The notes beneath the pieces were generated by a model that searched no databases, was not told the DNA's origin, and saw nothing but the letters and a program-made list of their open reading frames with translations. From Hyphomicrobiales bacterium (GTDB taxonomy: Bacteria; Pseudomonadota; Alphaproteobacteria; Rhizobiales; Rhizobiaceae), in contig UEGR01000006.1 in NCBI GenBank assembly GCA_900465685.1, positions 30,544-94,543 on the forward strand: 64,000 nt of DNA, in the 5' to 3' direction. Made by a program: the position numbers and the translations under genes. This document shows, in pieces, positions 9,534 to 18,272 of this stretch (position 1 is its first letter; every line of letters begins with the position of its first letter).

Positions 9534-10253
9534 TCAATTTGCCGCCGCTTTTTCCCAGCTTGTAAGGGCACTATCCCAGCCCGGAAACGATTGGAACAAA
9601 ATCGCCTGGATTGTGCGGTCAAAGCCGAACCAGATGGCAAGGCCAACAAGCAAAATAAGTATTCCCATACCTTGTTGGATTGACGCGCTATGTCTCTTGA
9701 GAAAACCCAAACGGCTGTAAACCCGGTTACCAAGCAGGACAACGAGTCCCATGGGAATGGCCGTACCGAGACTGAAGGCAATTGCAGTCAGGGCGGAAGC
9801 CATGGTGCTCTGCTGGTTGAGTGCCAATGTTATCACTGAGGCCATGATGGGGCCGACACATGGCGTCCATGCGAGACCCAATCCTGCTCCGGTGACGAAA
9901 CCGCCTCCGAAACCGCTCGCCACTCTGCCGTTTGATGCAAACCGCCCGATGATCCGGGATGTCTTCATTTCAAAGGCAGCTTTGAGGGGAGGCACTGCCA
10001 GAATGATGCCAAGCACGATGAAGATGATCGCAGCAGATGTGCGGTGAACGTCCGGCGACACCGCAAATTGGCGCACAAACACGCTGAGAAGCAGGGTAAT
10101 GGCGGTAAAGAACACTGCAAAGCCGATGATGAGGCCGATCGGACGCGACCGACCGTCAAGCGCAGTGCTGGCAAGAATAACCGGCAGAAGCGGCAATACA
10201 CACGGTGACAGTATTGTCACCACGCCGGCGATAAAAGCGAAAAGAAGGCTCAT
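9534..10253 (-). CDS. CcdA/DsbD-like thiol-disulfide transmembrane protein
   Basis: A 239-residue integral membrane protein with about six membrane segments. It carries the two redox cysteines of the CcdA family: C18 in 'SPCVLPLLP' in the first segment and C132 in 'WTPCVGP' in the fourth. CcdA proteins pass electrons from cytosolic thioredoxin across the membrane to periplasmic thiol proteins. Its ATG overlaps the stop of the thioredoxin-like gene (ATGA at 10250-10253), so the two are coupled and that protein is the likely electron partner. With the rhodanese downstream, it may keep a sulfur-carrying periplasmic protein reduced, which is inference. Confidence 0.9.
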   Translation of the reverse strand: MSLLFAFIAGVVTILSPCVLPLLPVILASTALDGRSRPIGLIIGFAVFFTAITLLLSVFVRQFAVSPDVHRTSAAIIFIVLGIILAVPPLKAAFEMKTSRIIGRFASNGRVASGFGGGFVTGAGLGLAWTPCVGPIMASVITLALNQQSTMASALTAIAFSLGTAIPMGLVVLLGNRVYSRLGFLKRHSASIQQGMGILILLVGLAIWFGFDRTIQAILFQSFPGWDSALTSWEKAAAN

Positions 10254-10684
10254 TGTGGCCGTGTGTTCTGGTTCAACCCGACGACACCACCTGCATTCCA
10301 GAGCCTTGCACTTTTTGCGTTTTTATCGAGGAGCACGAATGTGTCCTGATAAGTAACACCATATTCGGCTTTAAGCGCGGTCTCCTGATCATAATCCGCA
10401 ATCACAAGCGTGATATCGGGCGATATCTCGTTCCATTTTTCCTTGAGTTCCGTCAGGGTCAAAATGCAATTCGGACACCACGTCGCAAAGAAGAATACGA
10501 CCGTCTTTCCGTTGGCAGCCAGAGCTTTGAGGTTAGTGCTAGGCGTATACTGAACCAGTTGGGCGCGCTGCTCTTCAGCATAAGCGGAAACGGTCGCGGT
10601 GCTATAGTAGATTGAAGAGAAAAGAAGTGCGAATGCGACTATAGCTTCGCGGTACGGTCTCGGTTTCAAAGCGCGGTCCTTCAA
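10250..10684 (-). CDS. Periplasmic thioredoxin-fold protein
   Basis: A 144-residue protein with an N-terminal membrane or signal segment (about residues 13-30) and a thioredoxin-like domain with active site WCPNC (C70, C73). The position where thioredoxins carry a cis-proline reads 'GVTYQDTFVLLD' here, with no proline, which may alter substrate handling. No ATG lies before the signal segment; the reading frame opens with a TTG at 10684, so the exact start is uncertain. It precedes and overlaps the CcdA-like gene, its probable reductant. It is divergent from the TsuA-like operon across a 173-bp gap. Confidence 0.8.
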   Translation of the reverse strand: MKDRALKPRPYREAIVAFALLFSSIYYSTATVSAYAEEQRAQLVQYTPSTNLKALAANGKTVVFFFATWCPNCILTLTELKEKWNEISPDITLVIADYDQETALKAEYGVTYQDTFVLLDKNAKSARLWNAGGVVGLNQNTRPQ

Positions 10685-10857
10685 AGGTGTCCGTTGGAAA
10701 GTAACCAGTGAAACATTCGCACTAAAGGAAGAAATTACTTATTATCTCATATATTCCGCGGAAACTTTCCCCGAAATGCTGGCTTTAGGGATCGCATTTA
10801 TTTTCCGACCGGGGTCAATCGTGGGATAAGGACGCCTGCACAGAGGAATAGAATATT
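10685..10857. promoter_or_regulatory. Divergent promoter region between thioredoxin-like and TsuA-like genes
   Basis: This 173-bp gap must contain the promoters for both divergent transcripts. It is AT-rich around 10730-10760 and holds a perfect 10-bp palindrome TTCCGCGGAA at 10755-10764 that could be a regulator site. No regulator gene is adjacent. Confidence 0.45.
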
Positions 10858-12069
10858 ATGGCATTTTTTGCGGCAAACACGCTGCCTCAATCCCCAAAGG
10901 TGAGTGTTCCACCTCTCCTGACAGTTCTGGCGGTAATGGGCACAGGTGTCGCCGTGATAGGTACACTCGTCAGTCTGACGCAAGCAATGCTTTTTATGAC
11001 AGGCACCATGCTCGGTCTTGCATTGTACCATGCGTCATTCGGCTTCACGGGTGGCTGGAGGCGTTTTGCCACAGAAGGCCGATCCAGAAGCATGCGGGCG
11101 CAATTCTTGATGATCGGTTTGACCGCGATTGTCTTTATACCACTTCTGAATGGGCTCAACCCGTTTGATCGTTCGCTGGTCGGCGCCTGGGCGCCGGTTG
11201 GTGTATCGGTCATTTTGGGTGCGTTCATCTTCGGCCTTGGGATGCAGCTCGGCGGCGGGTGTGGATCAGGCACGTTGTTCACCGTTGGAGGCGGAAGCAG
11301 CCGTATGTTGTTGACATTGGTGGGCTTCATTACCGGCGCTACGGTTGCAACAGCACATCTGTCTTATTGGCTTTCTCTGCCGTCATTGCCCCTCATAACC
11401 CTGGGCGGTTCTTTCGGCCCGGTTTCAGGTACTGCCATTACGCTTATCGGAATTGCCGCGATCATCGGCATTCTGGCTGCTGTCGAAAGGCGCAAGTACG
11501 GTAATATTGAATCTGTTTTCAACGGCCTTGCGGATTTGACCCCGGCAAGGTTTCTCCATGGACCTTGGCCGCTGATTATCGCAGCCCTGGTGCTTGCTCT
11601 CGGCAACGTGCTGACGCTTTTCCTCGCTGGGCATCCGTGGTCGGTGACCTATGGCTTCGGCTTGTGGGGCGCAAAAATATTCAACGCCGTCGGCATCCCT
11701 GTCGAAAGTTGGACCTTCTGGCAGAATCCAGCGCAGGCACGGGCCTTGAGCCAGAGCGTTCTCTTCGACGTAACATCGGTAATGAATTTCGGCGTCATTC
11801 TCGGCGCTGCTCTCGCGGCGTCTCTGGCTGGTAAATTTGCCGAGAAGGCAAAAGTGCATTTCGCCTCTTATCTCGCCGCCATTGTCGGCGGTCTGCTGAT
11901 GGGCTATGGCGCGCGCCTGTCATTCGGGTGCAATATCGGGGCGCTTTTCAGCGGCATCGCTTCCGGCAGCCTGCATGGCTGGGTGTGGTTTGTCATGGCA
12001 TTCCTGGGAAGCCTACTGGGAATTGCTTTGCGCCCCCTATTTGGTCTCGATGGATTCAAGAGAATATGA
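10858..12069 (+). CDS. YeeE/YedE-family thiosulfate transporter (TsuA-like)
   Basis: A 403-residue, highly hydrophobic inner-membrane protein of the YeeE/YedE family, whose characterised member TsuA imports thiosulfate by relaying it between conserved cysteines. Two such sites are visible: C135 in 'LGGGCGSGTL' and C358 in 'LSFGCNIGALF', in repeated half-domains. The ATG at 10858 follows a GAGG site at a somewhat long spacing. It heads a three-gene run in which each junction overlaps (ATGA at 12066, TTGA at 12338). With the divergent rhodanese and CcdA genes this makes an inorganic sulfur module. Other sulfur anions are possible substrates. Confidence 0.87.
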   Translation: MAFFAANTLPQSPKVSVPPLLTVLAVMGTGVAVIGTLVSLTQAMLFMTGTMLGLALYHASFGFTGGWRRFATEGRSRSMRAQFLMIGLTAIVFIPLLNGLNPFDRSLVGAWAPVGVSVILGAFIFGLGMQLGGGCGSGTLFTVGGGSSRMLLTLVGFITGATVATAHLSYWLSLPSLPLITLGGSFGPVSGTAITLIGIAAIIGILAAVERRKYGNIESVFNGLADLTPARFLHGPWPLIIAALVLALGNVLTLFLAGHPWSVTYGFGLWGAKIFNAVGIPVESWTFWQNPAQARALSQSVLFDVTSVMNFGVILGAALAASLAGKFAEKAKVHFASYLAAIVGGLLMGYGARLSFGCNIGALFSGIASGSLHGWVWFVMAFLGSLLGIALRPLFGLDGFKRI

Positions 12070-12341
12070 GCAAGAAAAACACTCTCCTTTTCGGTGCTTC
12101 CCTCGTCACGGTCCTTGGTGCAATAGTTGCCGACTATGCAACCAGCGAAGCGCCGAAACCGGCCATCGCGCAGGACGAAAGCTTTAATCCATGCGCCGCA
12201 GCCATACCTAAAGTGCCGGGACAGCGCAGCTACGACAATCTCGCCGACGAATATAGTGGCGGAACGGCTCCCACGCCTGAGCCGGCGGTTCGCTCTAACG
12301 CTGTATCTGGCGGCAACCCCTGTTCAGCGGGTGCACTTTGA
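12066..12341 (+). CDS. Small exported protein with two NPC motifs
   Basis: This 91-residue protein starts at the ATG overlapping the TsuA-like stop (ATGA). Residues 1-36 look like a signal peptide or membrane anchor (KK, hydrophobic stretch, then an Ala-rich AIAQDE cleavage-like site). The mature part is short, proline- and glycine-rich, and has only two cysteines, each in an Asn-Pro-Cys motif (FNPCAAA and GNPCSAG), the second almost at the C-terminus. I do not recognise the family. The paired cysteines next to a transporter that works through cysteines suggest a redox, metal or sulfur-carrier role, but this is inference. Overlapping reading frames argue that it is a real gene. Confidence 0.75.
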   Translation: MSKKNTLLFGASLVTVLGAIVADYATSEAPKPAIAQDESFNPCAAAIPKVPGQRSYDNLADEYSGGTAPTPEPAVRSNAVSGGNPCSAGAL

Positions 12342-12913
12342 TATCCTCGGCGGCAAAAGAGCGAGCAGCGCAGGAAATGGCCTATTGTGAGAATATTCTC
12401 GCAAAATCGGGTTCTGGTGTGCTCCTGAGGATATTGCCTGCGCAAGGTCTCAAGACATGGAAACATTATCCTGAAAAGGACGTTTATGATCACGCTACTA
12501 GCGCTCAGTGGTATTATCACTGCCACGACGATGCTGAAAGCCAGGGGGAACATGGCCATTTTCATTGCTTCGTCCGTCCAGACGGACCAGAAAGTTCACC
12601 TTGCCATCTGATTGCCATTAGCGTCGATGCGCGCGGCAAGTTGCGACGGCTTTTTACGGTCAATCAATGGGTTGTGGGTGGCCAATGGTATGACGCGGAA
12701 AGAACAAATGGATATCTCGAACGGTTCAATATCGAACTTGCAGATCCAGATTTTTTAGTAAACCGCTGGCTGACTGCTGTTGTAACCCAATATGAAGCCG
12801 AAATTATCAGACTCAATCTCGAACGCGATTCTTACGTGGAGTCGCTAGGACGTGATATCAGCGATGTGGGTTCGGACCGCAACATTGAGATTCTGTCTGC
12901 TTTAAAACTATAG
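12338..12913 (+). CDS. DUF6969-like protein of unknown function
   Basis: A 191-residue soluble protein starting with a TTG that overlaps the previous stop (TTGA at 12338-12341). It resembles from memory a family annotated as DUF6969. Recognisable parts are 'HYPEKDVYDHATSAQWYYHCH', split here by its two halves around residue 50, then EHGHFHCF, and later the segments VNQWVVGG and VNRWLTAV. The His/Cys-rich middle (YYHCHDD, EHGHFHCF at about 59-79) could bind a metal. No signal peptide is visible. Its place as third gene behind a thiosulfate transporter suggests work on sulfur handling in the cytosol; no activity is known to me. Confidence 0.72.
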   Translation: MISSAAKERAAQEMAYCENILAKSGSGVLLRILPAQGLKTWKHYPEKDVYDHATSAQWYYHCHDDAESQGEHGHFHCFVRPDGPESSPCHLIAISVDARGKLRRLFTVNQWVVGGQWYDAERTNGYLERFNIELADPDFLVNRWLTAVVTQYEAEIIRLNLERDSYVESLGRDISDVGSDRNIEILSALKL

Positions 12914-12945
12914 CAATTGCTCAAGGCCGATTATTAAGTTTTCAA

Positions 12946-12971
12946 AGCACCCAAGAGATATGCCGGGTGCT
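12946..12971 (+). terminator. Hairpin after the TsuA-like operon
   Basis: AGCACCC (12946-12952) and GGGTGCT (12965-12971) form a 7-bp stem with a 12-nt loop, 32 bp past the last stop of the operon. The following T-run is poor, so this is a candidate terminator only. Confidence 0.45.
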
Positions 12972-12982
12972 TCCGACCGGAA

Positions 12983-13204
12983 TTAATAGCTGGAGCGTCC
13001 GCCATAGCAGGCATCAAATGCAGCGCCGGTGACGAAGTTGTATTCCTCCAATGCTATCCACAGGATCCGGGCTGCAATATCGCCATTTGTGCCAAGACGT
13101 TTCAATGGAATCTTCGATACCGAAAGCGCAATCGCGTTCTTGCTCATTGAAATTTCGGTTTGTACGAGGCCTGGCGGAATACAATTCACGAGAATGCCGG
13201 CCAT
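12983..13204 (-). pseudogene. 3' fragment of a short-chain dehydrogenase/reductase gene
   Basis: The 73 codons match only the last third of a short-chain dehydrogenase: 'VNCIPPGLVQTEI' corresponds to the family's NxxxPGxxxTxM region, and 'RLGTNGDIAARILWIALEE' and 'FVTGAAFDACYGGR' to the C-terminal end. The cofactor-binding glycine motif and catalytic Tyr-Lys are missing, and translation upstream of 13204 shows no homology, so the gene is truncated at about 13205. The remnant marks an old recombination point between the thiosulfate and siderophore blocks. Confidence 0.75.
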
Positions 13205-13477
13205 TGGGTCAGGTGCTGATTGCCAGTCAAAGGTTTATAGATTCTAGCGCCCGAAGCTCTTCACAAGAGCGGACCTTTTGCTGCTAGAATATTCAACACG
13301 ACAAGCTGACACCACAAGTCCTTGCCCCATCGATCTGGGTTGAAGCCTGAAGCGGTCGGCCGGGTCTATCGTGCTTGACTTTGACGAGGAGATTCTTTTA
13401 GTGGAGTAATTGACTCATATTAGAATCGCCAGGCTGGGGAATCCAGGCGACGTAAAACTGTTGATCGAGGGACATCC
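13205..13477 (+). promoter_or_regulatory. Leader and probable iron-regulated promoter region of the siderophore receptor
   Basis: This gene-free gap precedes the TonB receptor. Around 13390-13430 it is AT-rich and contains an inverted pair GATTCT ... AGAATC separated by a short spacer that includes TTGACTCATATT. That is a plausible place for an iron-responsive operator (RirA, Irr or Fur type), but no consensus box can be claimed. A GAGGGA ribosome site lies just before the ATG at 13478. Confidence 0.35.
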
Positions 13478-15586
13478 ATGCCAATTCACGCTCGTCGCGG
13501 CCCGCATTGTTTTGCGCTTGCCAGTTCTGCGCTTCTCGCTTCCACTGTTATCGCCTTTGCTCAGGACGATTCACAGCCTCTGATACTTAACACCGTGACC
13601 ATCGAGTCGCAGAGCAACGAAACGTTGGTTCAGGATGGTTATGTCGCCAAGAAGGACCGCGATGGCACGAAGATCGACACGGAGATCACCCGAATCCCAC
13701 AATCGATTTCCGTCATCACCCAACGCCAGATGGAAGACCAGAAGCCGACCACACTGAACGATGCGCTGAGCTATACGGCAAGCGCCAATCCCAACAATTA
13801 CGGCTTCGACACGCGCTATGACGCGTTCTACCTGCGCGGTTTCCCCGCTTACTATAACGGCATGTTTCGCGATGGCCTTCGCGTCATAAACGGCCCGTCG
13901 GCCTGGCTGAAGACGGAGCCTTATGGCATCGAAGGCATCACCGTGCTCAAGGGCCCGGCCTCGTCGCTTTATGGCGTCAGCGGCCCCGGCGGTATCGTCA
14001 ATGTTGTCACCAAGCGCCCCAAAGACGAAGATTTCCGCGAAGTGGAACTGCTGTTCGGCAACCACAATCGCTATCAGGCCGCCTTCGACGTGTCCGGCCC
14101 GGCCAATGACGAGAAGACCTTTCTCTACCGCATCACGGGTCTCGGTCGCATCAGCGATACCGAGCTTCCCGGCTATCCTGACGACAAATACTATATTGCA
14201 CCAGCCTTCACGCTGAAGCCGGACGAAGACACGAAATTCACGGTTCTAAGCGAGTTTTCGCGTTCCAAGACCGGCGGAACGGCGGCGTTTTACAATCCGT
14301 CTTATGGTGAGGTATCGGATATTTACGAAGGCGATCCGGCCTATAATGACTTCGTGCAAAAACAGGGCCGCATCGGCTACGAATTCGAGCATCGCTTCAA
14401 CGACCTGCTGACAATTCGTCAGAACCTGCGTTACAGCGACGTCGATGCCGATCTGGAATATAGCGGCCATTACGCGACAGCTGGCAGTGCTGATCTTTCG
14501 CGTTACTGGGGGCACTATACCGAGCGGATGAAAAATCTCGTCGTCGATACGATGGCGCAGTTCGACTTCGACACCGGCCCGTTGACCCACAAGGCCGTTG
14601 CAGGCGTCGACTATGGCTGGTCGGATTATAACGCCTATAGCGGCCTGTCCTACGTATCGGCCGAGGACATGCAGTCGCAGGATGCGCCCTATTATGGCGG
14701 CCAGAAGATGAATCAGGTCGGCATTTACGCCCATGACCAGATTGAGTGGGACAATCTCACCCTGTTCGGCAGCGGTCGCTACGACTGGGTGAAAACCAAT
14801 ACGACCGATGTGGACTTTTCCGAAAGCGAGCAGAAGGATAGCGCCTTCTCCGGTCGTGTCGGCGTCGCCTACAAGACGGAATGGGGCTTCATTCCTTATG
14901 TGAACTATTCGACCTCGTTCTCGCCCAATATCGGCTTCGTCTATGACGATCTCGCCAGCGATGAAAAGCATGTGGCAAAGCCGACCATCGCCAAGCAGAA
15001 GGAAGTCGGCGTCAAATACGAAATCCCCGGCTATAACGCCATGGTCAGCGCGTCTGTCTTCGACATTGATCAGCAAGATGGCGTTGTGCTGGTTGCCTCT
15101 GCGGATCGCAACAAGCAGCGCCAACTTGATCTCAACTCGCGCGGTTTCGAGCTGGAAGCCAATGCCACACTCGACAACGGTCTCGGTATCATCGCATCCT
15201 ACACCCATCTGCGCGTGAAGATCGAAGGCGGTACCGAGGGCACCGAAGGTAACGAGCTTTCCGGAACGCCCAACGACGTACTGTCCTTGTGGGGCAACTA
15301 CAAGATCGAGAACGGCGTGCTGGCTGGCCTCGGCTTCGGGTCCGGCATTCGTTATGTCAGCTCCAGCTATGGCGACGACGAAAACACCTTCAAGAACGAC
15401 TCGCGCGTGATGGTGGATGCGGCCCTTTCCTACGACTTCAGCTATCGCAATCCGAAGCTCGACGGCATGCTGCTGCAAGTGAATGCGAAGAATATCTTTG
15501 ACAATCGCGACCCGGTCTGCACTGCTGGCTATTGCTACCAGCAGGATGGCCGCCAGATATTCGGTAGCCTGCGTTATCGCTTCTGA
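13478..15586 (+). CDS. TonB-dependent siderophore receptor
   Basis: A 702-residue outer-membrane receptor. It has a signal peptide (about 1-29, ending ...AFAQ), a plug domain (about 60-170, with 'TRIPQSISVITQRQMEDQ' and the 'GPASSLYGVSGPGGIVNVVTKRP' segment), and a long beta-barrel ending in the aromatic-terminated strand 'FGSLRYRF'. It resembles hydroxamate receptors such as those for ferrichrome, ferrioxamine or rhizobactin. The stop and the ATG of the downstream permease share one base (TGATG), so the pair is co-translated. No siderophore synthesis genes are near, so it probably takes up a ferric siderophore made elsewhere. Confidence 0.93.
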   Translation: MPIHARRGPHCFALASSALLASTVIAFAQDDSQPLILNTVTIESQSNETLVQDGYVAKKDRDGTKIDTEITRIPQSISVITQRQMEDQKPTTLNDALSYTASANPNNYGFDTRYDAFYLRGFPAYYNGMFRDGLRVINGPSAWLKTEPYGIEGITVLKGPASSLYGVSGPGGIVNVVTKRPKDEDFREVELLFGNHNRYQAAFDVSGPANDEKTFLYRITGLGRISDTELPGYPDDKYYIAPAFTLKPDEDTKFTVLSEFSRSKTGGTAAFYNPSYGEVSDIYEGDPAYNDFVQKQGRIGYEFEHRFNDLLTIRQNLRYSDVDADLEYSGHYATAGSADLSRYWGHYTERMKNLVVDTMAQFDFDTGPLTHKAVAGVDYGWSDYNAYSGLSYVSAEDMQSQDAPYYGGQKMNQVGIYAHDQIEWDNLTLFGSGRYDWVKTNTTDVDFSESEQKDSAFSGRVGVAYKTEWGFIPYVNYSTSFSPNIGFVYDDLASDEKHVAKPTIAKQKEVGVKYEIPGYNAMVSASVFDIDQQDGVVLVASADRNKQRQLDLNSRGFELEANATLDNGLGIIASYTHLRVKIEGGTEGTEGNELSGTPNDVLSLWGNYKIENGVLAGLGFGSGIRYVSSSYGDDENTFKNDSRVMVDAALSYDFSYRNPKLDGMLLQVNAKNIFDNRDPVCTAGYCYQQDGRQIFGSLRYRF

Positions 15587-16833
15587 TGGCTTCGGTGCAG
15601 AAACAGGTCGACATGCCGTCACAGCCCGTTACGCCTGCCCGCGTGTTCCTGACAATCAGCGGGCTCTATGTCGCGCAGAGCGTCATTGGCGGGATTACAT
15701 GGACGGGCTTGCCTGCGATCATGCGGGATAGCGGTGTGCCGCTTGATCGCATCGGCCTCGTTTCACTGATCATTCTGCCATGGGCGCTCAAGTTTCTTTG
15801 GGCGCCGGCAGTGGAACGCTTCCGGCTCCCCCACAGCGGCAAAGCCCGAACAGCAACCATCATTCTCGGCGGCGGTGCTTTCTCGGTGATTGGCCTGCTG
15901 ATCATCGGGCTTATCGACCCGTTACAGGTCTATCCGCTTCTTGGCATATTGATGTTGATCGCCTTTGCAACGGCGACAGTCGACATCGCCTGCGATGGCT
16001 ATGCGGTGCAGAGCCTGTCGGAAGACAATTACGGCTGGGGCAATGCCGCACAGGTCGGCGGTGCCTATCTCGGCTCCGCAATCGGTGCAGGCCTGTTTCT
16101 GGTTCTCGTCGGTGCATTCGACTGGCGTATCGCCATCTGGACAATGGCGCTCATTCTGGTACTGCTCGGCCTGCCCTTCGCACTTTTCGCCAGCAAGGGC
16201 TCCGTCGCGGAAACACGCCCGCATGTGCCGTCGCTGGCAGCAGCGTTGCGACGGGGCGACATTCGACGCGGGCTTGCCGCAACGGCCGTCTATGTCATTG
16301 CTCAGAAAGCCGGGCTAGCGATGCTCGGTCCCTTCCTGATTGATGCCGGTCTCGACCTCACTACCGTCGGATTGCTGAACGGCGCCGGAAGCATGTTCGT
16401 CGGACTTGCCGCCGCGCTTGCCGGTGGCGGCCTTGTGCGCGCCTTCGGCGTGCGGAAGATACTCACGGCGGCACTGTTGCTTCAGGCGCTGTGTTTCCTG
16501 TTTTTCGCCATGCATGCGAGCGAGAAAAGCGCCAGTGTTCAACTGATCGCCGTCGCTATTCTCAGCTCATCCGGCGTTGTGGCACTGGGCTTCGTGGCGC
16601 TTTATGCACAATTCATGGTGTGGTCAGACCCCCGCCAGGCAGGCGTAGATTTCACGCTGTTCCAATGCATGGATGCACTCATCAGTATGGCGGGTGGTGT
16701 GGCAGCAGGATATGTCGCCCAGTATCTCGGCTATGGCTTCTTCTTTTCCATCGTCACAGCGCTTGCTCTTACATCAATCCCGGCAATGTGGGTGCTTTGC
16801 GTACCGGGTTCGCGCGTTGAACAAGCAAAATAG
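15586..16833 (+). CDS. MFS siderophore permease, RhtX/FptX family
   Basis: A 415-residue major-facilitator protein with about 12 membrane segments. It resembles RhtX (rhizobactin) and FptX (pyochelin), single-protein inner-membrane importers of ferric siderophores or their hydrolysis products. Matching features are the N-terminal 'YVAQSVIGGITWTGLPAIMR' and 'LPWALKFLWAPAVERF' segments. The ATG overlaps the receptor stop by one base (TGATG). It would finish the uptake route begun by the TonB receptor without an ABC importer. Confidence 0.88.
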   Translation: MASVQKQVDMPSQPVTPARVFLTISGLYVAQSVIGGITWTGLPAIMRDSGVPLDRIGLVSLIILPWALKFLWAPAVERFRLPHSGKARTATIILGGGAFSVIGLLIIGLIDPLQVYPLLGILMLIAFATATVDIACDGYAVQSLSEDNYGWGNAAQVGGAYLGSAIGAGLFLVLVGAFDWRIAIWTMALILVLLGLPFALFASKGSVAETRPHVPSLAAALRRGDIRRGLAATAVYVIAQKAGLAMLGPFLIDAGLDLTTVGLLNGAGSMFVGLAAALAGGGLVRAFGVRKILTAALLLQALCFLFFAMHASEKSASVQLIAVAILSSSGVVALGFVALYAQFMVWSDPRQAGVDFTLFQCMDALISMAGGVAAGYVAQYLGYGFFFSIVTALALTSIPAMWVLCVPGSRVEQAK

Positions 16834-17200
16834 AACCATGAAGCGACTAAAAGGAGAAAGTTGTCGTCATGTTTCTGTTCTAGTTCAAGTGTCAACAGCT
16901 TAGTCAGCTCTCCTTGCAATCAACCTTGGCCAGATTGCCAGACAGATATTGGTTCTGTTGCAAAAGGCTGGCTGGGACGGAGCGTGACTATCTCTTCGGC
17001 CTTGTGTCTTTTCGCCGTCATTTCAATATCCTTCTGAGACTCATAAATCATACTTCAAGAAGGGTCACTTTTCAGGGGGCGGACCACTCGCATCTATCCA
17101 GCTTGCTTCAATTCGTATTAGGCTTCGATTTGATGAGTCGGTCACCCAGCCATTTGTTAAAACGACGTCCGGAAGCAGACCGCAAGACTGCGTCATGATT
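16834..17200. other. Gene-free stretch between convergent units
   Basis: No convincing gene is seen. The plus-strand permease ends on one side and the minus-strand LLM gene on the other, so terminators would be expected; no strong hairpin was found. The string GGTTCTGTTGCAAA at about 16957 looks like an IS6-family end, but no partner end or transposase is present, so it is at best a decayed remnant. Confidence 0.4.
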
Positions 17201-18259
17201 TCAGTCAGATCGCAGTGAATAGACTGGACGGCTACTGGCACGAACGATGCCCAACTCTGGCTTCCCCGTGCCAGCGTGCGGAAGAAGGGCCGAAAAATCT
17301 GTGAGAATCTGTGCGTAATCTTCCGCATGAAATTCATAAGGCAGTTCCAGCCGAAACTCGGACACAAATGGCAACACAGGGTCCACTGTGAGCGTTTCCA
17401 GAATTTCCTCTGTCGTGCCCACAATATCGGGCAAGAAAAGCGTGCGGCGCGGACCATGAGCGAAACCCGTTCGCTTGTCACGTTCAGCAGCAAACTTTGC
17501 ATAACGAAGTCGCGCATCTGGACTTGCACTGTCGGTGGGCAGTATCACTCGACCAAGTGCCACACGCGCCACACGTTCATGCACCCATTCCTGACGGAAC
17601 CGTTCTATGAGTGCTTTTTGGGCTGTCAGAAAATCATCCGTGTTCTCACCGCTGACAATGTTTCCCGTCAGAAGATTGAACCCAGCCTGCCCCGCCCAAC
17701 GTGCGGAATTCTGTGATCCACCGCCATACCACAGGCGATCGGTCAGCCCTTTGGCAAGGGGTCTTAAACGCGGAATTTGCGCTCCAGCGGCATTGCCCGC
17801 TTCAGTCTCGCCCGAAAGCGGTTCTGACCGCAGGGCCTGTGCCAGCTTTTCAGCACGTATATGGCTGTAATCAGCGATGGGAGCGGCATCGACGAAATCT
17901 GCAATAAGATGCGCAAAAGGCGGCGCACCAACCGAAACGCCAACATTCAGCCTGCCGTTTGACAGCAAGTCCACAGTTGCCAGATCTTCGGCCAGCCGGA
18001 ACGGGTTTTCATAGCCAAGCTGAATAACTGCAGTACCAAGTCCGATACGTTGCGTTCGCTGCGAAGCGGCGGCAAGAAAGGTGGCCGCCGATGAAATGCC
18101 TCGCTCTAAATGGCGCTGGCGCACCCATGCGCTATCATATCCCAGTCGTTCTCCATGCTCGAAAAGCTGAAGCGTCTCTTCCAAACCTTGCGCAGGATCA
18201 TTCTCCCGATGACTACCGGGGATGAGGAAGGAAAAATGTTCAATATGTCCAAGAGGCAT
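17201..18259 (-). CDS. LLM-class flavin-dependent oxidoreductase
   Basis: A 352-residue luciferase-like enzyme, different from the NtaA/DszA branch. The N-terminus reads 'HFSFLIPGSHRENDPAQGL', with the barrel markers 'GYDSAWVRQRH' and 'TVDLLSNGRLNVGVSVGAPP' around residue 105. It probably uses FMNH2 or F420-like flavin chemistry; FMN is more likely in this bacterial group. It follows an acetyltransferase gene by 13 bp on the same strand, so the two form a small operon divergent from two more LLM genes. That pairing suits oxidation of an N-acetylated substrate (see findings). Confidence 0.85.
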   Translation of the reverse strand: MPLGHIEHFSFLIPGSHRENDPAQGLEETLQLFEHGERLGYDSAWVRQRHLERGISSAATFLAAASQRTQRIGLGTAVIQLGYENPFRLAEDLATVDLLSNGRLNVGVSVGAPPFAHLIADFVDAAPIADYSHIRAEKLAQALRSEPLSGETEAGNAAGAQIPRLRPLAKGLTDRLWYGGGSQNSARWAGQAGFNLLTGNIVSGENTDDFLTAQKALIERFRQEWVHERVARVALGRVILPTDSASPDARLRYAKFAAERDKRTGFAHGPRRTLFLPDIVGTTEEILETLTVDPVLPFVSEFRLELPYEFHAEDYAQILTDFSALLPHAGTGKPELGIVRASSRPVYSLRSD

Positions 18260-18272
18260 AGTTTTTCACTTC

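Noticed and set aside
14246..15622. 458-codon minus-strand frame opposite the TonB receptor
   Set aside because: It is an antisense shadow: the plus-strand frame has a signal peptide, plug and barrel features and a coupled downstream gene.
16951..16970. GGTTCTGTTGCAAA string resembling an IS6-family terminal repeat
   Set aside because: It occurs once, without a partner end or transposase remnant nearby, and it does not match the ends of the IS6 element at 61793. Too short to call an element.
17065..17200. Possible transposase remnant suggested by 'gggtcacttttcaggggg'
   Set aside because: No inverted partner, no coding remnant and no duplication were found.
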